64,000 nt of DNA from Oscillospiraceae bacterium. Its GTDB lineage: Bacteria; Bacillota; Clostridia; Oscillospirales; Oscillospiraceae. The stretch lies in assembly GCA_015068305.1 (NCBI GenBank), contig SVKV01000001.1, positions 62,001-126,000 on the forward strand, in the 5' to 3' direction. This document shows, piece after piece, positions 15,882 through 23,831 of the stretch (within the stretch, counting starts at the first letter, position 1; every line of letters begins with the position of its first letter). The notes under the pieces were generated by a model. That model was given only the letters and a program-made list of their open reading frames with translations, was not told the origin of the DNA and did no database searches. Made by a program: the position numbers and the translations under genes.

Positions 15882-16613
15882 TTACGGAAGATGCAGGATC
15901 CGTCTGCCGGTCACCAGGCGGGCCGGATTTCGGTCCAGAAGAACGGAAGTATAGTCGCTGTCCATGTTTTCGGCCATCCACTGATGGAGCGCACCCATGT
16001 GGGGCGTGCGCCGGGTGGCGCTGTGGGCATCGCTGGCCACCAGGTCGGCAAGCCGCATTTCCAGGGCAGCCATGGCCGCATCCAGGGGGTCCGGGCCGAA
16101 AGCACCCAGAATGCTGCCCTTGTTCAGCTGCAGCACACATCCCTTTTCCCGCCAGCGGCGCAGCAGCGCCGGATCGGCCTGGATGGCGTGGTAGCGCTCC
16201 GGGTGAGCGACCACCGGGATGTAGCCGCTGTCCAGAAGAACGCGCAGCTGGGCATCCATATTTGCGAAGGTTTCGTCGAAGTAAAACTCCGTCAGCAGAT
16301 AGGGTGTATCACCGATGGTGGGCAGGGCCTTTTCCTCAGCCAGAGCTGCGGTTTCCGGCAGGCAGAGGATTTCTGCCCCGGGATAGATCTTCAGCGGAAG
16401 TCCATGAGCCTTAACTGCCCGGCGCAGCCAGTCGTAACGCTCCAGCAGCGGCTCGATGCGCTGGAGGGAACTGCTTTTGCCCGGGAAATGGGGCGTTGCC
16501 ACAATGGCGGTGACACCGGATTCGGCAGCCATATAGGCCATGGCGATGGCTTCCTCCGGGCTTGAAGCACCGTCGTCGAACTCCGGCAGAATATGACAGT
16601 GAATGTCGATCAA
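15882..16613 (-). CDS. CpsB/YwqE-type tyrosine phosphatase (PHP)
   Basis: A 243-residue PHP-family phosphatase of the CpsB/CapC type. The metal ligands are visible in IDIHCHILPEFDDGA at the N-terminus, VATPHFP, the EILCLP segment, VVAHPERY and VASDAHS. It removes phosphate from the BY-kinase tyrosine tails in the cytoplasm and so tunes polysaccharide production. The start is a TTG at 16611-16613 preceded by AAGGAGG. It is the first gene of the operon that carries the two kinases. Confidence 0.9.
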   Translation of the reverse strand: MIDIHCHILPEFDDGASSPEEAIAMAYMAAESGVTAIVATPHFPGKSSSLQRIEPLLERYDWLRRAVKAHGLPLKIYPGAEILCLPETAALAEEKALPTIGDTPYLLTEFYFDETFANMDAQLRVLLDSGYIPVVAHPERYHAIQADPALLRRWREKGCVLQLNKGSILGAFGPDPLDAAMAALEMRLADLVASDAHSATRRTPHMGALHQWMAENMDSDYTSVLLDRNPARLVTGRRILHLP

Positions 16614-16649
16614 CAGATTCCCTCCTTTTCCGATAATATGTCATTTTTT

Positions 16650-16679
16650 ATTATAGCACAAAGAAACATCCGGTTGCAA
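16650..16679 (-). promoter_or_regulatory. Promoter of the CpsB/BY-kinase operon
   Basis: On the minus strand TTGCAA (16674-16679), an 18-base spacer and TATAAT (16650-16655), 36 bases before the TTG start. Confidence 0.75.
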
Positions 16680-16813
16680 TAGTAAATCGGGGAAACAAAG
16701 GGGAAATGCCTTGGAAATTGTGATGCAGTTTTGGAAATAATTCTTTCCATTTGGGGAAAATGTGTTAAAATAAAGGGAAGAAAGCGGAAACAGGGACGGG
16801 AGGAAACAACTTT

Positions 16814-17383
16814 ATGAAATGCAGCTACTGCGGTGCGGATCTGGCGGATGGCCGGAGATTCTGCGATTACTGCGGCACCGAACAGCAAGCAAAACAGGAT
16901 GCCCTGCTGTGGACAGAGGAAATGCTGGATTGCGTAGCTCCCCCGGCTCCAAAACCGGAAATCAGATGGGCAAGACCGGCGGCACCCCGGATCCAGCTGC
17001 CCACGGGAAGAGGTCTGGCCAAAATGTTCTTCCTGGGAATTCTGACCCTGGGCATTTACCCCACGGTGATCTGGAGCCGGATCGTCACGGAACTGAATCT
17101 GGCCGCCAGCCGCTACGACGGAAAGCGGACCATGCCCTATTTTGCCATGTGCATCCTGGCCCCCATTACCCTGGGCATCTACCTGCCGGTCTGGTTCCAC
17201 GGCTTCTGCAGCCGGATAGGCGATGAGCTGAAACGGCGGAATATCGACTATCAGTTTGGTGCAAAGACCTTCTGGCTCTGGAATGTGCTGGGAAGCCTGA
17301 TCCTGGTGGGCCCCTTCATCTTTGTCCATAAGCTGATGAAGGCCATGAACCGGATCAACGAAGATTTCAACCGCCGGGGATGA
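16814..17383 (+). CDS. Zinc-ribbon DUF4234 membrane protein, copy A
   Basis: A 189-residue protein with an N-terminal zinc ribbon (CSYCGADL... CDYCG, four cysteines in residues 3-20), a short linker, and a DUF4234-like membrane domain. The latter has LGIYPTVIWSRIVTELN, a second helix at APITLGIYLPVWFHGF and a last helix LGSLILVGPFIFVHKLM. Function is unknown. A close paralogue lies at 33802-34638 at the end of the pilus locus, differing mainly by a long Pro/Glu linker. The last codons and stop are caught in a 39-bp tandem duplication. Confidence 0.75.
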   Translation: MKCSYCGADLADGRRFCDYCGTEQQAKQDALLWTEEMLDCVAPPAPKPEIRWARPAAPRIQLPTGRGLAKMFFLGILTLGIYPTVIWSRIVTELNLAASRYDGKRTMPYFAMCILAPITLGIYLPVWFHGFCSRIGDELKRRNIDYQFGAKTFWLWNVLGSLILVGPFIFVHKLMKAMNRINEDFNRRG

Positions 17384-17435
17384 TTTCATACATATAACGA
17401 AGATTTCAACCGCCGGGGATGATTTCATACATATA
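17358..17435 (+). repeat. 39-bp tandem duplication across a gene end
   Basis: Two identical 39-bp copies (17358-17396 and 17397-17435) contain the last codons, the TGA and 14 bases after it. The second copy is not translated. It looks like a recent slippage duplication. Confidence 0.9.
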
Positions 17436-17440
17436 AAATA

Positions 17441-17470
17441 AAGGCGCTGACCCAGCCGGGCCAGCGCCTT
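17441..17470. terminator. Bidirectional terminator
   Basis: AAGGCGCTG / CAGCGCCTT with a GC-rich 12-base loop and TTTT, between the convergent DUF4234 and galE genes. Confidence 0.8.
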
Positions 17471-17483
17471 TTGCGGTATTTTC

Positions 17484-18503
17484 TTAGTCCTTGGCAAAGC
17501 CCATGGGGTTCTTGCTCTGCCAGTTCCAGGAATCCCGGCACATATCCACCAGATTCTTCTCTGCCTTCCAGCCCAGCTTTTCAGCGGACTTGGCGGGGTC
17601 AGCGTAGCAGGTGGCCAGGTCGCCGGGGCGGCGGTCCACGATCTTGTAGGGCAGCTTCAGATTGTTGGCTTCCTCAAAGGCCTTGACCATGTCCAGCACG
17701 GAGTAGCCGGTGCCGGTACCCAGGTTGAAGACCTCGCAGCCCAGATTCTGGGCGGCATACTTGACTGCAGCCACATGGCCCTTGGCCAGGTCCACCACAT
17801 GGATGTAGTCCCGGACGCCGGTGCCGTCGTGGGTGTCGTAGTCATTGCCGTAGACACTGAGGAATTCCCGGCGGCCGATGGCAGTCTGGGTGATGTAGGG
17901 CATCAGATTGTTGGGAATGCCCCGGGGATCTTCACCGATGCGGCCGGAAGCGTGGGCGCCGATGGGATTGAAGTAGCGCAGCAGCACGATGGACCATTCC
18001 TTGTCAGCATGAGCCATGCCAGACAGGATCTGCTCGGTCATGTACTTGGTCCAGCCGTAGGGGTTGGTGCAGTTGCCGGTTTTGGAGGTTTCGCGCAGGG
18101 GCATCTCGTTGTCGCCGGAGTAAACGGTGGCGGAGGAGGAGAAGATGATCTTCTTGCAGCCGGCCTCTTCCATGACCTTGGTCAGCACCAGGGTGGAATT
18201 CAGGTTGTTGTCATAGTAGCGCCAGGGCTGGGCAACGGATTCGCCCACGGCCTTCAGACCTGCAAAGTGGATGACGGCATCAATTGCGTTCTCAGCAAAG
18301 ATCTTCTTCAGCAGGGCTTCGTCACGGACGTCACCTTCGTAGAATTTCACTTCCTTGCCGGTCAGTTCCTTGACCCGGTTCAGACTCTCGGGGTTGGAGT
18401 TGCACAGATTGTCGATGACAATAACGTTGTAGCCGCTTTCCAGCAGCTCCACGCAGGTGTGGGAACCGATATAGCCGGCACCGCCGGTAACCAGAATGTT
18501 CAT
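17484..18503 (-). CDS. galE: UDP-glucose 4-epimerase
   Basis: A 339-residue extended short-chain dehydrogenase with all GalE marks: the NAD-binding TGGAGYIGSH at the N-terminus, VIHFAGLKAVGES, the SSSATVYS serine, the YGWTK catalytic Tyr-Lys pair, RYFNPIGAH and the C-terminal RRPGDLA...DPAKS. It interconverts UDP-glucose and UDP-galactose (and often the GlcNAc forms). It lies 163 bases behind a NahK-like sugar kinase on the same strand, as in N-acetylhexosamine salvage operons, and close to the exopolysaccharide genes that need UDP-galactose. Confidence 0.96.
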   Translation of the reverse strand: MNILVTGGAGYIGSHTCVELLESGYNVIVIDNLCNSNPESLNRVKELTGKEVKFYEGDVRDEALLKKIFAENAIDAVIHFAGLKAVGESVAQPWRYYDNNLNSTLVLTKVMEEAGCKKIIFSSSATVYSGDNEMPLRETSKTGNCTNPYGWTKYMTEQILSGMAHADKEWSIVLLRYFNPIGAHASGRIGEDPRGIPNNLMPYITQTAIGRREFLSVYGNDYDTHDGTGVRDYIHVVDLAKGHVAAVKYAAQNLGCEVFNLGTGTGYSVLDMVKAFEEANNLKLPYKIVDRRPGDLATCYADPAKSAEKLGWKAEKNLVDMCRDSWNWQSKNPMGFAKD

Positions 18504-18539
18504 AGTATAATCCTCCTAATAGATTTAAGTTTCCGTTTC

Positions 18540-18655
18540 ACGAACCCTCTCCGTCAGCCCTTTCGGGCTGCCACCTCTCCCAAAGGGAGAGGCAAGGCTT
18601 GGCTCCCCCCTTTGGGGGAGCTGGCACCGCTTCAGCGGTGACTGAGAGGGTTTCT
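18540..18655. repeat. REP-like palindromic repeat cluster
   Basis: Several nested palindromes: CAGCCCTTTCGGGCTG, CCTCTCCCAAAGGGAGAGG, GCTCCCCCCTTTGGGGGAGC and CACCGCTTCAGCGGTG, bounded by the inverted pair ACCCTCTC (18544-18551) and GAGAGGGT (18644-18651). This type of cassette is common between genes in Faecalibacterium-like and related Clostridia. It lies between the kinase and galE. Confidence 0.8.
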
Positions 18656-18666
18656 CAAGCTCTAAT

Positions 18667-19791
18667 TTACTTGGCGTACTTGCGAATCACAGCGGCCATG
18701 GCATCAAACTGCTCTTCCATGTCGCGGACCAGCTTGAACTGGGTCCGGCAGCGGTCCAGATTGTGCTCGGGCCGGTGGATGCGGAAGTAGTGGTCGCCGT
18801 CCAGGTAGTCGGTCAGGAAGCGGATGCCGCACTCCAGGGTCATGAGTCTTGCACCCCAGGGCAGGTACTCCAGTTCCGCAGGGGTCAGGGAGCCCTGTGC
18901 GCCTTCCAGGAAGCCCCGGGCATAGACCTCGTAGAGTTCAATGTCGAAATTGACCTTGCTCAGGTCCTTTTCGTCTTCCTTGGAGTGGTTGGCGCCGAAG
19001 CGGATGGAGTCGCCGAAGTCGTTGATGGAAAGACCGGGCATGGTAGTATCCAGGTCGATGACGCAGATGCCCTCGTGGGAATCCCGATCGATGAGGATGT
19101 TGTTCAGCTTGGTGTCGTTGTGGGTGACCCGCAGGGGGAGCTTTCCTTCCCGCAGAGCCTGCAGAGCCACGGAGCAGTCGGCCTTCCGGTCCATGACGAA
19201 TTTGATCTCATCGGCAATATCCTTGGCCCGATCCAGCTTATCCGCGGCCAGAGCAGCTTCAAACTTGGCAAACCGGTCCTCGGTGTTGTGGAAGTTGACG
19301 ATGGTTTCGTGGAGCGTCTCGGCGGGGTAGCCCTGGAGCATATACTGGAACCGGCCGAAGGAACGGGCGGATGCCTCAAAGAGCTCGGGGGTTGCGGACT
19401 GGAAGCAGTCGGTATTTTCAATGAAGGGGGTCAGACGCCAGACCTTGCCGTTGGAGTCGGTATAGAAATCCTTGCCATCCCGGGTTTTGACCAGGCTCAG
19501 AGTCTCCCGCAGGGGATCGCCGCCGGCGGCGATGACCTTATCGCGCAGGTAGGAGGTGATGCCGATGAAGTTTTCCATCAGCTCCTCGGGATGGGGGAAG
19601 GCGGCAGTGGACAGACCCTGGAGAATGAAGCGGATTGCATCGCCTTCCTGGGGCTGGCAGACCAGGCAGAAGGTGTCGTTAATGTGGCCCTGGCCGTAGC
19701 GGACAGCGCCCAGCAGCGTGGCGGGGAAATCGTAGGCACCCAGCACTTCGCTGAGGATGGGGGATTCGTCGGGGATGTAAATTTGGCTCAT
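18667..19791 (-). CDS. Sugar kinase of aminoglycoside-phosphotransferase fold (NahK-like)
   Basis: A 374-residue protein with the APH kinase fold. Visible motifs are GHINDTF near the ATP site, the Brenner motif VTHNDTKLNNIL with the catalytic aspartate, and the metal-binding VIDLDTTMPG. The ATG at 19791 with AGGAGGG is chosen; the longer frame runs through the promoter. Length and motifs fit the N-acetylhexosamine 1-kinase (NahK/LnpB) group, and galE downstream supports this, since both belong to the Leloir-like salvage of GalNAc and GlcNAc. No lacto-N-biose phosphorylase is visible here, so the assignment remains probable. Confidence 0.7.
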   Translation of the reverse strand: MSQIYIPDESPILSEVLGAYDFPATLLGAVRYGQGHINDTFCLVCQPQEGDAIRFILQGLSTAAFPHPEELMENFIGITSYLRDKVIAAGGDPLRETLSLVKTRDGKDFYTDSNGKVWRLTPFIENTDCFQSATPELFEASARSFGRFQYMLQGYPAETLHETIVNFHNTEDRFAKFEAALAADKLDRAKDIADEIKFVMDRKADCSVALQALREGKLPLRVTHNDTKLNNILIDRDSHEGICVIDLDTTMPGLSINDFGDSIRFGANHSKEDEKDLSKVNFDIELYEVYARGFLEGAQGSLTPAELEYLPWGARLMTLECGIRFLTDYLDGDHYFRIHRPEHNLDRCRTQFKLVRDMEEQFDAMAAVIRKYAK

Positions 19792-19849
19792 GGCAGCGCC
19801 CTCCTGTAAATTTGGGATGAGAGTATACTTTGGCATTTCGTCTAAAAAC

Positions 19850-19878
19850 AGTATAGCACGGAAGCGGATAATTGGCAA
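19850..19878 (-). promoter_or_regulatory. Promoter of the NahK-like/galE unit
   Basis: On the minus strand TTGCCA (19873-19878), a 17-base spacer and TATACT (19850-19855), 58 bases before the start codon. Confidence 0.75.
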
Positions 19879-20062
19879 CTTGCTTAAGAAAATTTGTGGT
19901 ATCAAAATTTATTGTGTTTTTGTGATTACGGCTTGACGGGTATGGAAAAGCATTTGATTTTGGATTTTTTTGTGTGGAAAAAACACAGATGGGATGGTAT
20001 AATGGAAGAAATGAACGTGCTGCGGAATGCAGAAAAGACCGGGATGGGGAGGTGGAAGCGGA

Positions 20063-21814
20063 ATGGAATTGATCAGAAACGACAAAAAAAGAAAAAGGCT
20101 TTCCCTGACGGTATTTGTGCTGTGCCTGGGATTGTTTCTGTGTTTGGCAGGACTGCTGATCCCCCGGGACAACACCCGGCGCAGCAACAGCCGGCCGGAG
20201 GCATCCGGTTTCCGGGCCTGGCAGCCGGTGGCCCGACAGACAGAGGCACCGGAGGGGCCGGTGGGGGTGGCGCTGGAATGCAGGATCAGCGTGGATGAAC
20301 AGTGTACCCGGAATACCTGGCTGATGTTTTACACCTACCACCAGTATGTGGATGTATATATCGGGGAGGAATGCGTGTACAGCATCCACCCGGCACCGGA
20401 GTATCCTTTCATTGCCACGGTGGGCTGCAACTGGGTGAAGGTACCCCTTTACGACCGGGATGCGGGGAAGGAAATCCGGGTTGTGCTGACGCCGGTGTAT
20501 GAAGCCGGCCGGGAGCAGATTCCGGAATTTCTCATGGGCTCCGAGCTGGACATTTACAAGCATCAGCTTCGGGAAAACCTGCCCCATCTGGCGATTGGCG
20601 GGCTGCTGGTGCTCTTTGGCATCATCATGGCCATACCGGCAGGGATCGTCCGGGAGGAGGGCGCTCTGGCCATGGGAATTTCAGCCGTCATGATCGGCTC
20701 CTGGCGGCTGCTGGATTCTCCCTTTGCCGCCTTCGATGCAGAGGGAAAATCGCTGCTGCTCTACTATACCTCTCTGGTGATGCTGATGGGATTCGGAATT
20801 CCGGTGGTCTATGCGGTAAAGAACCGGAAGGACCGGCGCAATTCTATGATCTTCGAAATCTACGGCCTCACCGCCGGCCTGATTCTGATCGTGCAGATGC
20901 TGCTGCAGCTGCTGGGACTTGTGGATATGCGGCAGAGCCTCTGGGTGACCCATACGGTGCAGCTTGCCGGCGGATTGCTGATCCTGGCCATGCTGCTGCC
21001 CCCGGGCAAAACCGGTGCGGCCACCCGTTGGCTGCACAACCGGCGGGTCATATTTTGTATTCTGGCGGTGGCGGCATTTCTGGATCTGACAGTATTCTAT
21101 CTGACCAACCGGTCGGACCAGCTGCTGATTACGCCGCTGGCCTTTCTGGTGATCGTGCTGGTTTACGGCATCCGTTTCCTGATGAGTTATCTGGAACAAA
21201 CGCGGCAGCTGAAGGACAAGGAAACCCAGCTGATCCAAAGCCGGACCTCCGCAGCCCTGGGCCAGATCCGGTCCCACTTTATTTTCAATGTGCTCAATGC
21301 CATCAGCGGCATGTGCAAATATGATCCGGCAAAGGCGGATGAAACCGTTGTCCGGTTTTCCCGCTATCTGCGGACCAATATCAATATCCTCCAGAGCGAT
21401 GAGCTGGTGACCTTTCAGGAAGAACTGGAGTATCTGGAGGACTACATCGCCCTGGAGCAGATCCGGTTCGGAGACCGGATCCGGTTTGAAAAGGAGATCG
21501 GGCAGGATGATTTTCTGCTGCCGCCGCTGCTTCTGCAGCCCATCGTGGAAAATGCCATCAAGCACGGTCTGACTGCCAGGGAAAACGGCGGCACCGTTTG
21601 GCTGGAAACCCGGAAGGAAGGGGACTGGGTGATCATTACCGTCCGGGACAACGGCGTGGGATTTGATCCTGTGGAAATCGAGAAGGAAGACTCGGTGGGT
21701 ATCCGGAATGTCCGGTTCCGGCTGGAGCACCTGGCCGGCGGCAAGATGACCATAGACAGCGAGCCGGGCGTGGGAACCTGCGTGCGGATGTCGGTCCCCT
21801 GGGAGGATGACTGA
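20063..21814 (+). CDS. LytS-type sensor histidine kinase
   Basis: A 583-residue membrane sensor. One N-terminal helix (about residues 14-34) is followed by an extracytoplasmic domain (about 45-165), then seven or so membrane helices up to about residue 375, a 7TMR-DISM-like plan. The kinase part is of the His_kinase (PF06580) type with SHFIFNVLNAISG (phospho-accepting His405), the N-box LLLQPIVENAIKHG, and the G-box DNGVGF and GIRNVRFRLE. The ATG at 20063 is preferred to 20027 because GGGGAGGTGG lies upstream. It is cotranscribed with a response regulator two bases downstream and lies ahead of the pilus locus. Confidence 0.9.
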   Translation: MELIRNDKKRKRLSLTVFVLCLGLFLCLAGLLIPRDNTRRSNSRPEASGFRAWQPVARQTEAPEGPVGVALECRISVDEQCTRNTWLMFYTYHQYVDVYIGEECVYSIHPAPEYPFIATVGCNWVKVPLYDRDAGKEIRVVLTPVYEAGREQIPEFLMGSELDIYKHQLRENLPHLAIGGLLVLFGIIMAIPAGIVREEGALAMGISAVMIGSWRLLDSPFAAFDAEGKSLLLYYTSLVMLMGFGIPVVYAVKNRKDRRNSMIFEIYGLTAGLILIVQMLLQLLGLVDMRQSLWVTHTVQLAGGLLILAMLLPPGKTGAATRWLHNRRVIFCILAVAAFLDLTVFYLTNRSDQLLITPLAFLVIVLVYGIRFLMSYLEQTRQLKDKETQLIQSRTSAALGQIRSHFIFNVLNAISGMCKYDPAKADETVVRFSRYLRTNINILQSDELVTFQEELEYLEDYIALEQIRFGDRIRFEKEIGQDDFLLPPLLLQPIVENAIKHGLTARENGGTVWLETRKEGDWVIITVRDNGVGFDPVEIEKEDSVGIRNVRFRLEHLAGGKMTIDSEPGVGTCVRMSVPWEDD

Positions 21815-21816
21815 GA

Positions 21817-22605
21817 ATGTACATAATTTGTGTGGATGACGAGCGGCCGGCTCTGGACAATTTCAGACTGAGCGTGGCTTCCATTTTGAACATCCGGGGA
21901 CTGGAGCTGTTTCAGAGCGGTGCGGAGGCCCTGGAGTGGGCCCGGCTGCATGTGGTGGATGTGGCATTTCTGGATATGGAAATGCCGGGCATTCACGGAC
22001 TGAAGCTGGCAAAACTGCTCAAGGAGGTAAACCCGGAGCTGCAGGTGGTGTTTGTTACGGCCTACAGCCAGTATGCGCTGGAGGCCTGGAAAGCGGATGC
22101 CAGCGGGTATCTGCTGAAGCCCTACAGCACCGCAGACATTGAAAAAGCGCTGATCAAATGCAGCCGGGGAAAACTGGGCCGGAAGGTCCGGATCACCACG
22201 ATCCCGACGCTGGAGGTGCTGGTGGGGGGCGAGCCGCTGCATATCCCGGGGAAAAAGACCCGGGAACTGTTTGCCCTGCTGGTGGACCACGGGGACCGGG
22301 GAATCACCACCGGCGAAGGCATCGCCTACCTCTGGCCGGACCGGCCCGGCGATGCGGCGACCCAGTCGCTGTTCCGGATGACCTACAAAAGACTGGTGGA
22401 AGCGCTGGAAAAGGTGGGCGCAGGGGAAATCATCGAATCCCGGGAGAAGCGGCGCTTCATCCGGACGGATCTGGTGGACTGCGATCTGTACCGGATTTTG
22501 CAGGGAGACCGGACGGCGGCCCGGAAATATGACGGCCAGTATATGCGGGAATATTCCTGGGCGGAGGACCGGAACGGACAGATCAGCAGGATTTTAAAAA
22601 AATAA
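21817..22605 (+). CDS. Response regulator, REC plus winged-helix output
   Basis: A 262-residue regulator with an N-terminal receiver domain: acidic DDE at residues 7-9, the phospho-acceptor in FLDMEMPG (Asp53), Thr in FVTAYS and Lys in LLKPYS. The C-terminal half (from about residue 130) is not LytTR; it looks like an OmpR/SARP-type winged helix followed by helices, with LEVLVGGEPLHIPGKKTRELFALL as the first strands and helix. LytS-type kinases are usually paired with LytTR outputs, so the pairing is somewhat unusual. Direct repeats ahead of the pilus operon are a likely target. Confidence 0.85.
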   Translation: MYIICVDDERPALDNFRLSVASILNIRGLELFQSGAEALEWARLHVVDVAFLDMEMPGIHGLKLAKLLKEVNPELQVVFVTAYSQYALEAWKADASGYLLKPYSTADIEKALIKCSRGKLGRKVRITTIPTLEVLVGGEPLHIPGKKTRELFALLVDHGDRGITTGEGIAYLWPDRPGDAATQSLFRMTYKRLVEALEKVGAGEIIESREKRRFIRTDLVDCDLYRILQGDRTAARKYDGQYMREYSWAEDRNGQISRILKK

Positions 22606-22611
22606 TGATTA

Positions 22612-22641
22612 TCGGCCTCTGTGTTTTTGCGCAGAGGCCGA
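22612..22641 (+). terminator. Terminator after the two-component operon
   Basis: TCGGCCTCTG / CAGAGGCCGA with a 10-base loop. The following sequence is only moderately T-rich, so termination may be partial. Confidence 0.65.
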
Positions 22642-22643
22642 AA

Positions 22644-22678
22644 TTGTTACGGTTTTGTTACGACTGGATTTATAGAAT
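22644..22678 (+). promoter_or_regulatory. Activator-type promoter of the pilus operon
   Basis: TTGTTACG is repeated at 22644-22651 and 22655-22662, a period of 11 bases as in PhoB/OmpR-type boxes. A -10-like TAGAAT (22673-22678) lies 10 bases after the second copy, and there is no -35 box at the usual place. This fits a promoter that needs an activator, plausibly the winged-helix regulator just upstream. Confidence 0.5.
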
Positions 22679-22723
22679 AGGCGCAGTATATGTGAAAGTA
22701 TCGCTGAAAAAGGGGTGGTATCC

Positions 22724-23215
22724 GTGACGGACCGGGAACTTCAGAGATTATCGCGGGCAGATCTGTTGGAAATGCTGATCGAAGTGAGCGAAGAATTAAA
22801 CAGTACGAAGGAAAAGCTGCAGCAGGCTGAGGCGGATCTGAAAAAGCGCGAGATCATCATTGACCGTGCCGGATCCATTGCAGAGGCATCGCTTCAGCTC
22901 AACGGCGTGTTCGAGGCTGCGGAGGCAGCCGGCGCCCAGTATATGGAGAATATCCGTTCCTTCAGCGACAGACAGGACGAGATCTGCCGCAGAATCGAAT
23001 TGGAATGCCGGGAAAAAGCCAGACTCCGTCTGGAGGAAGTGGAAAAACGGTGTATGCAGATGGAAGCAGATACCAAGGTCCGCTGCGCAGAAATGCAGGC
23101 CCGGGCAAAAGCGGAGGCCCAGGTGGAGTGGAAGGCGCTGGCTACCCGGCTGGATGCTTTCTACGAAGAGCATAAGGGGCTGCGGGAGCTGCTTGCTGCC
23201 ACGATGCCCGGCTGA
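22724..23215 (+). CDS. Coiled-coil protein of sortase/pilus locus
   Basis: A 163-residue hydrophilic protein made almost wholly of heptad-like helices (for example TKEKLQQAEADLKKREIII and the ARLRLEEVEKRC region). No signal peptide or membrane segment is seen, so it should be cytoplasmic. The GTG at 22724 is preferred over 22715 because AAGGGGTGG lies just upstream. It is the first gene of the pilus operon, 13 bases ahead of the signal peptidase. Similar short coiled-coil proteins head sortase loci in other Clostridia, but their role is not known to me. Confidence 0.7.
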   Translation: MTDRELQRLSRADLLEMLIEVSEELNSTKEKLQQAEADLKKREIIIDRAGSIAEASLQLNGVFEAAEAAGAQYMENIRSFSDRQDEICRRIELECREKARLRLEEVEKRCMQMEADTKVRCAEMQARAKAEAQVEWKALATRLDAFYEEHKGLRELLAATMPG

Positions 23216-23228
23216 TTGAGGTTTGCCC

Positions 23229-23813
23229 ATGAAACAAAAGAAAAAGAAACAGCGCCCGGAACTGGAGCAGCTGAAAAAGGAGCTGCGCCGGGAGCGCTAT
23301 AAAAGCCGCTATGCTGCGGCTTTGGGCAGCACGGTCAACACATTGGTGGTGGCAGCGGCCCTGGCGGTGCTGGTGGCTACCCTCTGGATGCCGGTGCTGC
23401 AGATTTACGGCAATTCCATGACCCCGACCCTGCAGGAGGGGCAGATCGTGGTTTCCGTAAAAAACGGAAAAATCGAACGCGGAGATCTGGTGGCCTTTTA
23501 CATCGGAAACAAGCTCTTGGTCAAGCGGATGATCGCCGGCCCCATGGACATGGTGATCGTTGATGAGGACGGCACGGTGTTCGTCAACGGAAAGGCTCTG
23601 GAAGAGCCCTATATTTCGGACAAGGCCCTGGGTGAATGCGATCTGACATTTCCCTATCAGGTGCCGGATTCCCGGTATTTTCTGATGGGAGATCACCGGA
23701 CCACCTCGGTGGACAGCCGAAGCAGCGTGGTTGGCTGCGTGGCCCAGGAGCAGATCGTGGGAAAGATCCTGTTTTCGGTCTGGCCTTTGGATACGTTTGG
23801 AAAAATTGATTAA
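23229..23813 (+). CDS. lepB: Signal peptidase I
   Basis: A 194-residue type I signal peptidase. A basic N-terminus and one membrane helix (about residues 38-56) precede the nucleophile Ser63 in YGNSMTPTL, the general-base lysine Lys99 in LLVKRMIA, and the GDHRTTSVDSR box. It cleaves signal peptides at the outer face of the membrane. Its place directly before the adhesin and pilin genes suggests it is a dedicated peptidase, as in Gram-positive pilus islands (SipA/LepA), where it can also help polymerisation. GAGG precedes the ATG at 23229. Confidence 0.93.
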   Translation: MKQKKKKQRPELEQLKKELRRERYKSRYAAALGSTVNTLVVAAALAVLVATLWMPVLQIYGNSMTPTLQEGQIVVSVKNGKIERGDLVAFYIGNKLLVKRMIAGPMDMVIVDEDGTVFVNGKALEEPYISDKALGECDLTFPYQVPDSRYFLMGDHRTTSVDSRSSVVGCVAQEQIVGKILFSVWPLDTFGKID

Positions 23814-23831
23814 TCGTAACGGAGAATATCA

